Assembly: GCA_910588405.1 (NCBI GenBank)
Contig: CAJUPT010000050.1
Location: 1 to 27,877, forward strand
Direction: 5' to 3'
DNA from: an uncultured Lachnospiraceae bacterium
Lineage (GTDB): Bacteria; Bacillota; Clostridia; Lachnospirales; Lachnospiraceae
DNA length: 27,877 nucleotides
The position numbers and the translations under genes were made by a program. The notes beneath the pieces are model-generated. The model ran no database searches. It saw nothing but the letters and a program-made list of their open reading frames with translations, and was not told the DNA's origin. Shown here piece by piece: positions 1-6,796 of this stretch (its first letter is position 1; every line of letters starts with the position of its first letter).

Positions 1-168
1 AGATGTAAAAAGTGCACATATCCGGATGCCCCCTGCAGGTTCCCTGATATGCTCCACCATTCGATAGAAGGATATGGATTTATCGTTTCCGAACTGGCAA
101 AGCTTGCGGGGGTCAGATATCATAATGGAGAAAATACGGTAACTTATTTCGGGGGCCTTTTATTTTAG
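1..168 (+). CDS. DUF2284 metal-binding protein, C-terminal end (partial)
   Basis: The reading frame is open from the first base to TAG at 166-168 and gives 55 residues with the pattern C-x2-C-x6-C near its start (CKKC, then PDAPC), followed by a helix-like stretch and the ending NTVTYFGGLLF. Cysteine-rich PDAPCRFP followed by a terminal NT-x-TY segment is typical of the C-terminus of DUF2284, a family of predicted metal-binding proteins common in Clostridia. The start lies outside the window. Function is unknown beyond likely metal or Fe-S binding. It may be host chromosome flanking the mobile region, but that is inference. Confidence 0.7.
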   Translation, partial: RCKKCTYPDAPCRFPDMLHHSIEGYGFIVSELAKLAGVRYHNGENTVTYFGGLLF

Positions 169-189
169 GGTAAAGAATTATTTCGGGGG
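144..189 (+). repeat. 12-bp direct repeat pair TTATTTCGGGGG
   Basis: TTATTTCGGGGG occurs at 144-155 (inside the end of the DUF2284 frame) and again at 178-189, where its G-run supplies the ribosome binding site of the next gene. It could be a small local duplication or a core of an integration site; nothing else in the window decides between these. Confidence 0.45.
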
Positions 190-198
190 TGATTGGTT

Positions 199-612
199 AT
201 GACAAAAGGACAGCTGAGGAAAATACTTTTTGATTCCATTACGGAGGATGAGTGGGCAAAGTTAGAATGGAATAAGGAAAAGACTTTTATTGGGGAATTT
301 AACAGAAATGTCCTGCTCCGTATGAGGGATTACCGATGTGATATGTATGAGGATGTTCCGGATGGGAAGATTGGAAGGCTGTATGCGCTGTTGAAGCGCT
401 ATCTGGAAAAATATATGCCGGAATGTCCGGAAGGCCATAAGTGGATTTATATTGCCTGCGTTTACCTGACTTTTATAGAAAAGTTGCCGATGCACCCTCA
501 GACCGTGACCGGATGGGTGGAAAGGGACCAGGCTTTTTTCTGTCCCGCACATTCCGGGAAGGATAGTGTTTGTGAATGCTGTGTCTGCGAGAAATATGGC
601 GCAGATTTATAG
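199..612 (+). CDS. DUF2115-like protein
   Basis: This 137-residue protein has ATG at 199 placed 6 nt after GGGGGTGA; an in-frame TTG at 193 is less likely because it falls on the ribosome binding site. The last 45 residues hold a motif-rich end: LPMHP, G-x-V, FFCPAH and a C-x-C-C-x-C cluster (CECCVC). This resembles the DUF2115/UPF0305 pattern (HP...GG..V....YYCPVK) known from archaea and Clostridia, whose role is unknown. The terminal cysteines suggest metal binding. It follows the DUF2284 gene by 30 nt on the same strand, so the two may be one operon. Family assignment is from remembered motif patterns. Confidence 0.6.
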   Translation: MTKGQLRKILFDSITEDEWAKLEWNKEKTFIGEFNRNVLLRMRDYRCDMYEDVPDGKIGRLYALLKRYLEKYMPECPEGHKWIYIACVYLTFIEKLPMHPQTVTGWVERDQAFFCPAHSGKDSVCECCVCEKYGADL

Positions 613-623
613 AATGATATATG

Positions 624-962
624 TCATCGCTCCGGTTTTTTATGCTTCAGCATGGATTCAATCACATCATAAATCTCCTGCCTGTCCTCAGCCCTCAGTC
701 GGCCGAGCTTTTCAGACAGCAGGGATTCTTTGACCTGGTATCCGGTTTCCAGTACGCCGCAAAGCAGAAGCTCCGACGATACGTGGAGCGCGTTGGCGAC
801 GGCGACGAAGGATTCCAGGGACAGCCGCTTTTCATCCCGTTCTACCATTCCGATATAGTTTCCGGTCAGCCCGGCCGCGTCAGCCAGATCCGCCTGGCTC
901 ATTTTCCTGGCTCTGCGGTACTTTTTTATGTTCCTGCCAACCGATGAAAAATCCTGGGACAT
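624..962 (-). CDS. XRE-family helix-turn-helix repressor
   Basis: A 112-residue reverse-strand protein. Residues about 8-62 form a classical Cro/C1-type helix-turn-helix (IKKYRRARKMSQADLADAAG, then GNYIGMVERDEKRLSLESF), followed by a C-terminal helical region ending in EDRQEIYDVIESMLKHK that could mediate dimerisation. ATG is at 962-960 with GGAAGG 8 nt upstream on the reverse strand. It is the only reverse-strand gene in the window and faces a long region with inverted repeats (992-1004, 1049-1063), as expected for an autoregulated repressor controlling a divergent promoter. It could be a phage-type or element-type master repressor or a stand-alone regulator. Confidence 0.88.
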   Translation of the reverse strand: MSQDFSSVGRNIKKYRRARKMSQADLADAAGLTGNYIGMVERDEKRLSLESFVAVANALHVSSELLLCGVLETGYQVKESLLSEKLGRLRAEDRQEIYDVIESMLKHKKPER

Positions 963-991
963 GATTGATACCTTCCAACAGTAGTGATTAG

Positions 992-1004
992 ATACTTATA
1001 GTAT
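992..1004. promoter_or_regulatory. Operator-like inverted repeat upstream of the XRE gene
   Basis: ATACT-TAT-AGTAT is a perfect 5-bp inverted repeat 30 nt upstream of the reverse-strand repressor start. Read on the reverse strand it includes TATACT, a plausible -10 box for the repressor itself, so binding here would give autoregulation. Inference from position and symmetry only. Confidence 0.4.
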
Positions 1005-1048
1005 AGATAATTGTGCTGGATTCATACACATATTATTGGTGATGAATA

Positions 1049-1063
1049 ATTACTAATAGTAAT
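1049..1063. promoter_or_regulatory. Operator-like inverted repeat ATTACTA-A-TAGTAAT
   Basis: A perfect 7-bp inverted repeat with a 1-nt centre. It lies about 22 bp upstream of a TATAAT (1085-1090), overlapping where a -35 box would be, and just downstream of a second weaker repeat (ATTATT 1032-1037, AATAAT 1045-1050). This is the geometry of a repressor site over a divergent promoter. Confidence 0.45.
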
Positions 1064-1375
1064 GATTTTTGAAAGTTTTTATGGTATAATGGAAAAGCCA
1101 GGGGCCGGAATGCATCCTGGTTGTGGAAGCCGGGAATAAAAAGGCGGGGATTTGGCGCAGTTTTGGCACGGCTATGCGGATGACATGGAAATGCATATAT
1201 GATATGCTTACAGTGCTTTTTTTGCGCTTACTAAGATGAAAAGGAGTATCTATATATTGTATATGGAAACGAAAATCGAGCTGAAACACAGTTTTTTATG
1301 ATTTTTGGTATCACCTGTAACCGAATTGTTTATTTTATATCTAATATGAATCTGCCAGGAAATTTTAGAAATGTG

Positions 1376-1404
1376 TTGCGCAAATGACGTTAAACCTGTG
1401 TAAT
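1376..1404 (+). promoter_or_regulatory. Candidate promoter for the 1510-2723 operon
   Basis: TTGCGC (1376-1381), 17 bp, then TGTAAT (1399-1404). The bases before the -10 (AAACCTG) match those in front of the -10 boxes at 2845 and 11903, which supports it. It is followed by a 9-bp inverted repeat (GGAAAACAA 1409-1417 with TTGTTTTCC 1438-1446) in the untranslated leader. Confidence 0.45.
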
Positions 1405-1509
1405 TGGAGGAAAACAAAAAATCTAAAAGACGCTCCGTTGTTTTCCTAAAATAGCGGGATTATATCGGCAGAGCGTTTTGCGCTTGGCATAGGTTACGAG
1501 GTGAAGCAT

Positions 1510-2070
1510 ATGGAGTATATTTCAATGGGTACGGCCATGGAACAGTCATCCGGGAACATCATACGGGTGTCCCACTGCGGGCAGAAATTTCGGCTGGCAG
1601 GGGAAAAGGCGTCTCTCTGGCAAAAGGGTAGATATGGGTTCGCGGCCGCGGACGGTGCGGCGGAGTACAGGATATTGAAGGAATTGACCGGCATGGGGCT
1701 TGCAGTTCAGGTGGGCGCAGAGAAACAGGGCAGATATCGGGCATTGACCGGCTGTGTCATCTGTCCTGTTGGGCGTTTATTCCCTTACATGGGACTTTCC
1801 GGAAAGCAAAGGACAGCGATGCGCTGGCTGTCAAAGGCAGGTCTTTGCCTGACGATGGCGGAGCTGGTTTATTTGACTGATCGGGGGATTAAACCGGTTC
1901 CCAGTCTTTTGGGAAAGGGTAATCGCCAGGCGCTGGTGGAAACGATCTACACAAGAGAGACGGTTTTTGACAATCTTCTGGAAAATGAGATGGCGAAAGC
2001 TGCAGCCTGCGATGAGACGGTGGAAACAGTCGAGGGCCTTTTGAAAGCGAAGAGAATTATCCTTTTGTGA
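1510..2070 (+). CDS. Hypothetical protein with winged-helix-like segments
   Basis: 186 residues; the ATG at 1510 is chosen over an in-frame GTG at 1501 because GAGGTGA lies 5 nt before it and overlaps the GTG. I do not recognise a family. Two stretches look like helix-helix-strand units: AEYRILKELTGMGLAVQV and, at the C-terminus, ENEMAKAAACDETVETVEGL followed by LKAKRIILL, suggestive of a small winged-helix fold. It heads a three-gene operon with a membrane protein (14 nt downstream) and a small acidic protein. A regulatory or secretion-accessory role would be speculation. Confidence 0.6.
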   Translation: MEYISMGTAMEQSSGNIIRVSHCGQKFRLAGEKASLWQKGRYGFAAADGAAEYRILKELTGMGLAVQVGAEKQGRYRALTGCVICPVGRLFPYMGLSGKQRTAMRWLSKAGLCLTMAELVYLTDRGIKPVPSLLGKGNRQALVETIYTRETVFDNLLENEMAKAAACDETVETVEGLLKAKRIILL

Positions 2071-2083
2071 AGGGGGAGCGGAT

Positions 2084-2545
2084 ATGAGAGAACAGGTTGG
2101 AAAAATCCCGGCTCCTTTGCGTGGGATGGTTTATAGACGTTTCGCAGTGGGGCTTGTGGGGCTGGTCTTTATGCCGGTTATCCTGGTGTTTGGAGGCGGT
2201 TTTAGCGCCTGTGCCCTGTGTGTTGCTGTTATGGCGTTTGGCGGGATCGGTGGACTAACGCTTATGGCGGAATGTCTGGAAAAAAGATATGTGGTTTTGG
2301 AAGGCATTTGCTCCAAGGTCGAGAAAAGTAAAACAGGCAGGGATATCCGGGCCGTCTGGATAAAAAAAGAAGGAATGTCTGTCAGGATTATCAGCAGGGA
2401 GAAACGGGTGAAGGGTTTATCTACGGGCGACCGGCTGGCAGTGTATATTTCGGGGAACACACCGGTTTATGACATGGATGAATATAAGGTTGCGGGCGCG
2501 TGCCTGGCAATAGAGAGAAAGGAGGGACAGCATGATGAAGGATGA
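2084..2545 (+). CDS. Two-helix membrane protein of unknown function
   Basis: 153 residues with a basic N-terminus (residues 1-19), two adjacent hydrophobic helices (about 20-38 and 40-62) and a soluble C-terminal domain of about 85 residues rich in beta-type sequence (VVLEGICSKVEKSK, AVWIKKEGMSVRII, RLAVYISG). The C-terminal part most likely faces the cytoplasm by the positive-inside rule and could be a small beta-barrel. The ATG at 2084 follows AGGGGGAGCGGAT. It overlaps the next gene by 14 nt. Not assigned to a family. Confidence 0.65.
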   Translation: MREQVGKIPAPLRGMVYRRFAVGLVGLVFMPVILVFGGGFSACALCVAVMAFGGIGGLTLMAECLEKRYVVLEGICSKVEKSKTGRDIRAVWIKKEGMSVRIISREKRVKGLSTGDRLAVYISGNTPVYDMDEYKVAGACLAIERKEGQHDEG

Positions 2546-2723
2546 GGTGCTGTATGGGATGCTGGATGAGATCAGGGAGACCATTGAGGCCAACACGGAG
2601 CCGGACGGAAACGTCCGTTTTGACGGGCTACGTATCCAGGTGGCTTTGGATTTTGTCAGGACGGAACTTTTTAAAAGCATTATGGCGGAACACGATCATG
2701 ATACACACAGGGAGAAGGTCTAA
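2532..2723 (+). CDS. Small acidic protein, unknown
   Basis: 63 residues, acidic, mostly helical by appearance (DEVLYGMLDEIRETIEAN; RIQVALDFVRTELFKSIMAE). The start ATG at 2532 has GGAGGG 5 nt upstream, and the frame overlaps the end of the membrane-protein gene by 14 nt, which supports translational coupling. Too short to assign; the real status as a gene rests on the strong ribosome binding site and operon position. Confidence 0.55.
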   Translation: MMKDEVLYGMLDEIRETIEANTEPDGNVRFDGLRIQVALDFVRTELFKSIMAEHDHDTHREKV

Positions 2724-2821
2724 TCTGAAATGTGGAATGTTATCAAAACGCTGAAGAGTTTCCAAAAAACAGAAGAAACCTGTCAAAATAGCGTGTATAG
2801 TGTGAATAGCTAAAAAACTAA

Positions 2822-2943
2822 TTGAAATAACGAAAGAAACCTGCTATACTGTTTCTAATAGTATCAGGGTTCGCGCATAAGCGGCAGCAGTTATCAGGTT
2901 ACAGAGTGTCATTTACGTATAAAACGTGGGTGACACTTTTTTT
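2822..2943 (+). ncRNA. Repeated promoter-leader-terminator unit, copy A
   Basis: Promoter TTGAAA (2822-2827), 17 bp, TATACT (2845-2850) with CCTGC in front. After 54 nt comes hairpin AGTGTCA (2905-2911) with TGACACT (2931-2937), then a T-run to 2943. A terminated transcript would be about 85-87 nt. Copies C and D have the same order, spacing and terminator arms. The short sequence GGTTACA before the terminator also recurs in copy C. The ssb start is 260 nt further on. It may be a transcription-attenuation leader of the ssb operon or an independent small RNA. Confidence 0.7.
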
Positions 2944-3042
2944 GTGCGCGAGCAATGTGCCAGGCGGGAGCGGCCCAGGCCACCCTCTCGCCCTCATGGG
3001 CTCACCTTGTGCTTGCACTCACATCTGACGAATGCCGCGTTC

Positions 3043-3075
3043 AGCGAGTATGGGAAAGAATTTCCCATACTCGCT
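3043..3075. repeat. Perfect 15-bp inverted repeat with 3-nt centre
   Basis: Arms 3043-3057 (AGCGAGTATGGGAAA) and 3061-3075 (TTTCCCATACTCGCT) around GAA. It would form a very stable RNA or DNA hairpin between leader copy A and ssb. No T-run follows on either strand, so it is not a standard terminator. A protein-binding site, replication or transfer structure, or a remnant of a mobile element end are possible. Confidence 0.8.
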
Positions 3076-3203
3076 TTGCGGAGTATCCGGTATGGCTTGC
3101 TGACAGTGTTACGTTGGATTTTTTAAATGGTTTCTCTCCGTTCTTACGGGTTGAAATAAATACATGATAAGGCAGGCGAAAAAAACTGCGGAAAGGAGTT
3201 TCT

Positions 3204-3689
3204 ATGTTAAAATTATTTGCCACGGAGGTGATCGTCTCAAAAGGGTATGACAATGCGCCGGCGCTGCGGTTCTCGGAAAAGGGGGACTCTGTCCGGTTCA
3301 GGATCGGCGCCAGGGTTTATGACACCCGTGCAGAGGGCAATACGCGCTGGGTCAATTTAAGCGTGAAGGCGTTCGGCACGGTCTGCGACCGTGTGAAACG
3401 GATGCAGCTGAAAGAGGGGTCCAGGATCAACCTGGTCGGCCGGTTTGACGAGGACGTGTGGGAGGACACAAAAACCCATGAGAAGAAAAGCGCGTCCGTT
3501 ATTATTCTGGATGAACTGGAGTACTGTTACACGGGAACAGGCGAGAAAAAGCCTGGGGACGGCCAGAGAGCAGCCGCCGGCACCCAGGCTTCGCCATCGC
3601 CGTCCGTGGCCGGGGACATGCCCGCCGGTTTTACCGGTTTTGAAGCATATGACGCCTTTGGCGGCGGCGGGTCATTTTTTAATGAGTAA
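3204..3689 (+). CDS. ssb: Single-stranded DNA-binding protein (SSB-like)
   Basis: 161 residues. An OB-fold of about 105 residues is followed by a flexible Gly/Ala/Ser/Pro-rich tail. Segments VRFRIGARVYDTRAEG, TRWVNLSVKAFG, KEGSRINLVGRFDED and ASVIILDELEYC correspond to the usual SSB core (FRIA...; W..V..FG; KG..V.VEGRL). The end is GGGGSFFNE, which lacks the normal DDDIPF-type acidic tip that recruits partner proteins in chromosomal SSBs, so this is a divergent plasmid/phage type. The ATG at 3204 has GGAAAGGAG 5 nt upstream. It binds single-stranded DNA during replication, recombination or transfer of the element. A terminator follows at 3731. Confidence 0.85.
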   Translation: MLKLFATEVIVSKGYDNAPALRFSEKGDSVRFRIGARVYDTRAEGNTRWVNLSVKAFGTVCDRVKRMQLKEGSRINLVGRFDEDVWEDTKTHEKKSASVIILDELEYCYTGTGEKKPGDGQRAAAGTQASPSPSVAGDMPAGFTGFEAYDAFGGGGSFFNE

Positions 3690-3730
3690 CATGCAGAGGA
3701 GGAAAGTAAAATAATTAAATCAGGCGTATG

Positions 3731-3778
3731 AAAACGCGCATGGATATCGGTCTGTGACGGTATTCCATGCGCGTTTTT
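3731..3778. terminator. Strong bidirectional terminator after ssb
   Basis: Perfect 14-bp arms AAAACGCGCATGGA (3731-3744) and TCCATGCGCGTTTT (3764-3777), extended inward by five more pairs including one G-U, with an 8-nt loop. T-run on the plus strand and A-run at the left, so it can work both ways. Its presence shows that an upstream in-frame ATG at 3767 is not the start of the next gene. An orphan AGGAGG (3694-3703 region) without a following start codon lies just before it. Confidence 0.85.
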
Positions 3779-3808
3779 GCGTTCTGGCGTCTAATTGGAG
3801 TGTTAAAG

Positions 3809-4579
3809 ATGAGCGAAAAAGAAATGAAAAAACGTTTCGCCGGCGGGGCGCTGATGATGTTTGCATATCTGGCGCTTTTGCTGTTTATTACTCGTTTGTG
3901 GCCGCTTCTGTTAGCGGCTATACTGGGGATATTCATAGCGCTGATCCGCTTGATGTTTTTATCCTCCGGCAGGGCGGAACCGGTGACGCCGGTTCCTGCA
4001 TGGGAACCGAAAGAAAAGGAGCCCACAGCCTCCGGCCTGCGGTCCATGGCTTTTGCACTGGCTGAGAAACGGGTTACGGAGCTGCTGCTGGCCGATTACC
4101 CGGATATCCGCTGGGTCTGGGAGAACGCGGAACCGAAAAAGGATATCATGGACGGGCAGCCCGTCTATGTGCTGGCAAACCGCGCGGGCGGATACCACAG
4201 GATGCTGGTGGTAATCAGGAACCTGCAGGTATGCGGCGTGGTTCCGGTATCCGGGCCCTCAGGGGAGGTGCCGGCGCAGGATGATGGCGGCTACGCGGAT
4301 GATGCCCCGGTTAATTATGGCCTCCTGGCCTTTGAGTGGGTTGAAGCCCATGTAAGGGAGCTGAATGAGCGCTGCAATGAGGCGCTGGGCCAGGGACAGC
4401 AAATGTTTGACATATCAAAAGACGAACTGCCCGAAAAGGAGAGCTGGCAGGACATCTGCCAGGAGCTGGGGCGGAATGGCCTGGATGACACGGTATGCCG
4501 GGAGTTCGGCATAAGGATAATTTTACGCGATGGGCGGAAAGGAGAAGGAGATGGATATAAAGAACACGCCGCAGTATAA
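3809..4579 (+). CDS. Membrane-anchored hypothetical protein
   Basis: 256 residues; ATG at 3809 has GGAG 8 nt upstream, and an earlier in-frame ATG (3767) lies inside the terminator. Two adjacent membrane helices (about 13-30 and 31-51) are followed by a Pro/Glu linker and a cytosolic domain of about 190 residues. That domain has EKRVTELLLADYPDIRWVW, then GQPVYVLANRAGGYHRMLVV, and later YGLLAFEWVEAHVRELNERC. The anchored domain may be an unrecognised element-specific protein; I cannot assign a family. It begins a run of closely spaced genes up to 7876, overlapping the next gene by 29 nt. Confidence 0.65.
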   Translation: MSEKEMKKRFAGGALMMFAYLALLLFITRLWPLLLAAILGIFIALIRLMFLSSGRAEPVTPVPAWEPKEKEPTASGLRSMAFALAEKRVTELLLADYPDIRWVWENAEPKKDIMDGQPVYVLANRAGGYHRMLVVIRNLQVCGVVPVSGPSGEVPAQDDGGYADDAPVNYGLLAFEWVEAHVRELNERCNEALGQGQQMFDISKDELPEKESWQDICQELGRNGLDDTVCREFGIRIILRDGRKGEGDGYKEHAAV

Positions 4580-4784
4580 ACTGATACACACGAATGACTG
4601 GGAGATTGTAAACACAGGGAACAATCTGGTTGTTTATAGCTTGAGGTCGCATGACCTGGCCGCGGATATCTGTACCCTGCTGAATGAGGGATGGCTTACA
4701 CTTGACCAGCTGTATCATGAAATGTGTTACCCGACCGACATGGTAAGAAGGTTGATAAGAGAAAAAATAAGGAAAGGGGAATGA
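4551..4784 (+). CDS. Small hypothetical protein, possible winged helix
   Basis: 77 residues from ATG at 4551, which directly follows AAAGGAGAAGGAG; an in-frame ATG at 4530 would place that purine run inside the gene and is less likely. Residues about 33-75 (LAADICTLLNEGWLTLDQLYHE...DMVRRLIREKIRKGE) look like a helix-turn-helix-type helical bundle with a basic end. It overlaps the upstream gene by 29 nt and stops 2 nt before the next start. Family not recognised. Confidence 0.55.
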   Translation: MDIKNTPQYKLIHTNDWEIVNTGNNLVVYSLRSHDLAADICTLLNEGWLTLDQLYHEMCYPTDMVRRLIREKIRKGE

Positions 4785-4786
4785 CG

Positions 4787-5098
4787 ATGCATTTTTTAAC
4801 ATTGGCGGCAGTACATATCCCGGAAATAGACTGGGGAGTCGGGGACAGCGAAACAGAATGGGGGATGCCTGACAGCTTATATGCTTCATTTCCGGATGAG
4901 GTTGTAGCCAATGTATGCGACCTGATGGAGCCGTATAACGGCGTCACGGAAAATCCGGCGTATCTGGAGTTTTATGACCAGACGGAAGAAATAAAAGACC
5001 AGTATGATAATGGCACGGTTAACTGCATGAAGCTGCCGGGGGGGAAGGATTATTGTAACCCCATATGCTTATTCCGGGAGCCGGTTTATGATCCGTGA
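4787..5098 (+). CDS. Hypothetical phage/plasmid-type protein, N-half partner
   Basis: 103 residues starting MHFLTLAAVHIPEIDWG; ATG at 4787 has GGGG 7 nt upstream, and ATG at 4781 is an alternative. Acidic, with no recognised domain. Its 3' end overlaps the next gene by 11 nt. Proteins of phages and large elements that begin with a short conserved MxFLT segment and end in VDCHI exist as single chains, as far as I recall, so this gene and the next may be two halves of one protein family that is encoded separately here. That link is inference. Confidence 0.55.
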   Translation: MHFLTLAAVHIPEIDWGVGDSETEWGMPDSLYASFPDEVVANVCDLMEPYNGVTENPAYLEFYDQTEEIKDQYDNGTVNCMKLPGGKDYCNPICLFREPVYDP

Positions 5099-5843
5099 CG
5101 GTAAGGTGTATGAAAACGGCCGCGGGCCTGTGGGGCAGGCGAAGCGGACAAAACGCGCGAAGCGGATCAAGGCCCTGCCGGATTACCCGTGGAAAAAGCT
5201 GTTCCCGGATTTTAAGGCGTTCGCGGACAGCTGGGGACATGTGGACTATTGCGAGAAAATGGACGCTTACGGTTATTTTGTGAACCCGGAAGGCAGGTGG
5301 GACTGGTATTCCATCGGAGGGCGCTGGCCTTACCTTCTGCTGGTAAAGGACACGTGCGAGGAATATTATGAAGGCAGTAAAAGCTACAAGTATGACGGAT
5401 ATGACCCGGAAGTCCCCCAAGGCTATATCTGCACAAGCGCGGCCAGGAAAATGGATATTGAGTGGCAGGCCATGCGTGACTGGCGCTGCAGGGATCTGGC
5501 GCGGTCTTACGTGGAACATAGGCGTTTCTTCCTGACGGGGAAAAATGGCAGCGATACTTTTGCGGAACGTGTGGAAGACGGGATATGCCTTGGCGGTAAA
5601 TATCTTTACCATAAAGGCGAGACATTTGAGGAATATGCGGCCCGGAAAGGCTTTGGGGCCAATGCGTATCCGATTAACGCCAACTCCCTTTGCAGTGATA
5701 AGGGATGGCAGTCAATAGATGAAGGGCACTGGAAGCGGTCCGGAGCGGAAAATGTGGCTGAGGCGTGGAGAAAAGAGGTCGCCGATTTTCTGGATTCCAT
5801 GGAGGACGAGGACGTGCTTGTCGTGATGGACTGCCATATATAG
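5088..5843 (+). CDS. Hypothetical phage/plasmid-type protein with GGRW motif and C-terminal DCHI
   Basis: 251 residues. The visible signature is NPEGRWDWYSIGGRWPYLLL at about residues 66-85 and the C-terminus EDVLVVMDCHI. These two motifs recur in uncharacterised proteins of phages and mobile elements of Firmicutes; their biochemical role is unknown. Rich in aromatic residues. ATG at 5088 lies inside the end of the previous gene (11-nt overlap), with GGGAG about 7 nt upstream, suggesting translational coupling. It may form one functional unit with the upstream protein. Confidence 0.6.
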   Translation: MIRDGKVYENGRGPVGQAKRTKRAKRIKALPDYPWKKLFPDFKAFADSWGHVDYCEKMDAYGYFVNPEGRWDWYSIGGRWPYLLLVKDTCEEYYEGSKSYKYDGYDPEVPQGYICTSAARKMDIEWQAMRDWRCRDLARSYVEHRRFFLTGKNGSDTFAERVEDGICLGGKYLYHKGETFEEYAARKGFGANAYPINANSLCSDKGWQSIDEGHWKRSGAENVAEAWRKEVADFLDSMEDEDVLVVMDCHI

Positions 5844-5844
5844 C

Positions 5845-5909
5845 ATTGCGGAGCATGCCCCGCAATACCCAAAGGTATACGCAAGAGGCCCTTTTCATTC
5901 AGGGCCTCT
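5845..5909 (+). terminator. Two consecutive hairpins between genes
   Basis: First hairpin: ATTGCGG (5845-5851) with CCGCAAT (5860-5866). Second: AGAGGCCC (5884-5891) with GGGCCTCT (5902-5909). Neither is followed by a real T-run, so they are weak terminators or RNA-processing/stability elements at an intercistronic gap of 164 bp. Confidence 0.5.
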
Positions 5910-6007
5910 GTCGGGGCTGCGGGCTGCGTCCGTAAAGATATGTTCCATGATGGCGCGTTTTGTCGGAGAGACGCGTTGACTTTATTTTTAGAAAGGCGGG
6001 AAGAAAA

Positions 6008-6268
6008 ATGAATGAAAACATAATAAACAGCATGGCTGAAGCTGACATGAAGGAACTGAGGGTGCCATTGATCGCGGTGTATGAGCATCCCGACGGGTAT
6101 CCTGAAAAATGCGTGGCCAGGATATATGACATGGGGGAGCCGACAGACACGGTTATGGTCATGGACAGCGTGGATGAGATACGTGAGGACATTGAGCTGA
6201 ATACGGACATGGCATTCTTTCCGCCGGGCAGCGACGACGTGGCCAGCCTGGCAGGGGTATGGCTGTGA
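6008..6268 (+). CDS. Small acidic hypothetical protein
   Basis: 86 residues from ATG at 6008 (AAAGGCGGG about 8 nt upstream; a TTG at 5960 in frame is rejected because it has no ribosome binding site). Sequence is acidic, with a mixed alpha/beta look: LRVPLIAVYEHPDGYPEKCV, RIYDMGEPTDTVMVMDSVDE. No family recognised. Sits in the run of small element genes before the primase-like gene. Confidence 0.55.
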   Translation: MNENIINSMAEADMKELRVPLIAVYEHPDGYPEKCVARIYDMGEPTDTVMVMDSVDEIREDIELNTDMAFFPPGSDDVASLAGVWL

Positions 6269-6297
6269 CGGGCTTTGTAGAAAGGGGAATTAAAATT

Positions 6298-6741
6298 ATG
6301 GCGACAATCGTTGACGCATACCGTAAAATACGGGACGATATGATGAAAGAGGCAATGGCCGGGGCGATGACCCCGGAGGATCTTATGCAGTTACAGGAAC
6401 TGATGTACCGGACAAATATCTTAGAGACCTGCACGTGCCTGTGTAAATCGGCGCCGGTTACGACAGATGTCCGTGTGATGGGCTATCATTATAAGCTTAC
6501 GGACGCTTACCTGATGTGTTTATTGAAAGAGCGGTGCATCGGTGAGCCGGACGATGAAAAGAAAAAGGCGCAGCGGGAGACAGCGCTGGAAAACCTGCGG
6601 CAGGTTATCCAGGACCGCCGGAAGCGGTTTTCCAGTTTTAAGGCAGAGACCCAGGAGCAGTATAAGAAAGAGATCCTGGGCATGTTTAACACGGTGCTGC
6701 CGGTGTGGATCCAGTACAGGGACTGTTATACGGCAATCTGA
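6298..6741 (+). CDS. Hypothetical helical protein
   Basis: 147 residues from ATG at 6298, with AAAGGGGA 9 nt upstream. Mostly helical, lysine/glutamate-rich in the middle (EPDDEKKKAQRETALENLRQ) with a Cys cluster (ETCTCLCKSA) at about 48-56. No recognised domain. It precedes the primase-like gene by 55 nt. Confidence 0.55.
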   Translation: MATIVDAYRKIRDDMMKEAMAGAMTPEDLMQLQELMYRTNILETCTCLCKSAPVTTDVRVMGYHYKLTDAYLMCLLKERCIGEPDDEKKKAQRETALENLRQVIQDRRKRFSSFKAETQEQYKKEILGMFNTVLPVWIQYRDCYTAI

Positions 6742-6760
6742 CCACATCCTTAACAGATGA

Positions 6761-6781
6761 GGGAAGGCGGAAAGCCTTCCC
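6761..6781 (+). promoter_or_regulatory. Hairpin just before the primase-like gene
   Basis: Perfect 8-bp stem GGGAAGGC (6761-6768) with GCCTTCCC (6774-6781) and a 5-nt loop, ending 4 nt before the AAAGGAGG ribosome binding site of the next gene. The CCTTCC arm is complementary to purine-rich ribosome binding sites, so it could modulate translation of the gene at 6797. No T-run, so not a terminator. Confidence 0.5.
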
Positions 6782-6796
6782 GGAAAGGAGGACGGC

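Larger units (their letters stand above)
963..1509. other. Gene-free region between the repressor and the next operon
   Basis: About 550 bp without a convincing gene. It is AT-rich, with operator-like inverted repeats near the repressor start and a TATAAT at 1085-1090. Short open frames with poor context occur (for example ATG at 1091, 16 codons, and ATG near 1235, 21 codons) and may be decayed coding sequence. A likely promoter for the downstream operon is near its right end. Confidence 0.6.
2724..3203. other. Non-coding region upstream of ssb
   Basis: 480 bp with no convincing gene. It contains promoter/leader/terminator copy A (2822-2943) and a very strong inverted repeat (3043-3075). Open frames here are short, lack ribosome binding sites and show no protein-like composition. 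Confidence 0.7.

Noticed and set aside
1053..1289. Reverse-strand 78-residue frame in the gene-free region
   Set aside because: No start signal and unusual composition; region contains operator-like repeats and a forward TATAAT.
2926..3167. Open frames over the leader A/inverted-repeat region
   Set aside because: No ribosome binding site, frames run through a terminator and a perfect 15-bp palindrome, and composition is not protein-like.
3445..3714. Second-frame open reading frame inside ssb
   Set aside because: It is an arginine/proline-rich frame-shifted reading of the ssb coding sequence with no independent start signal.
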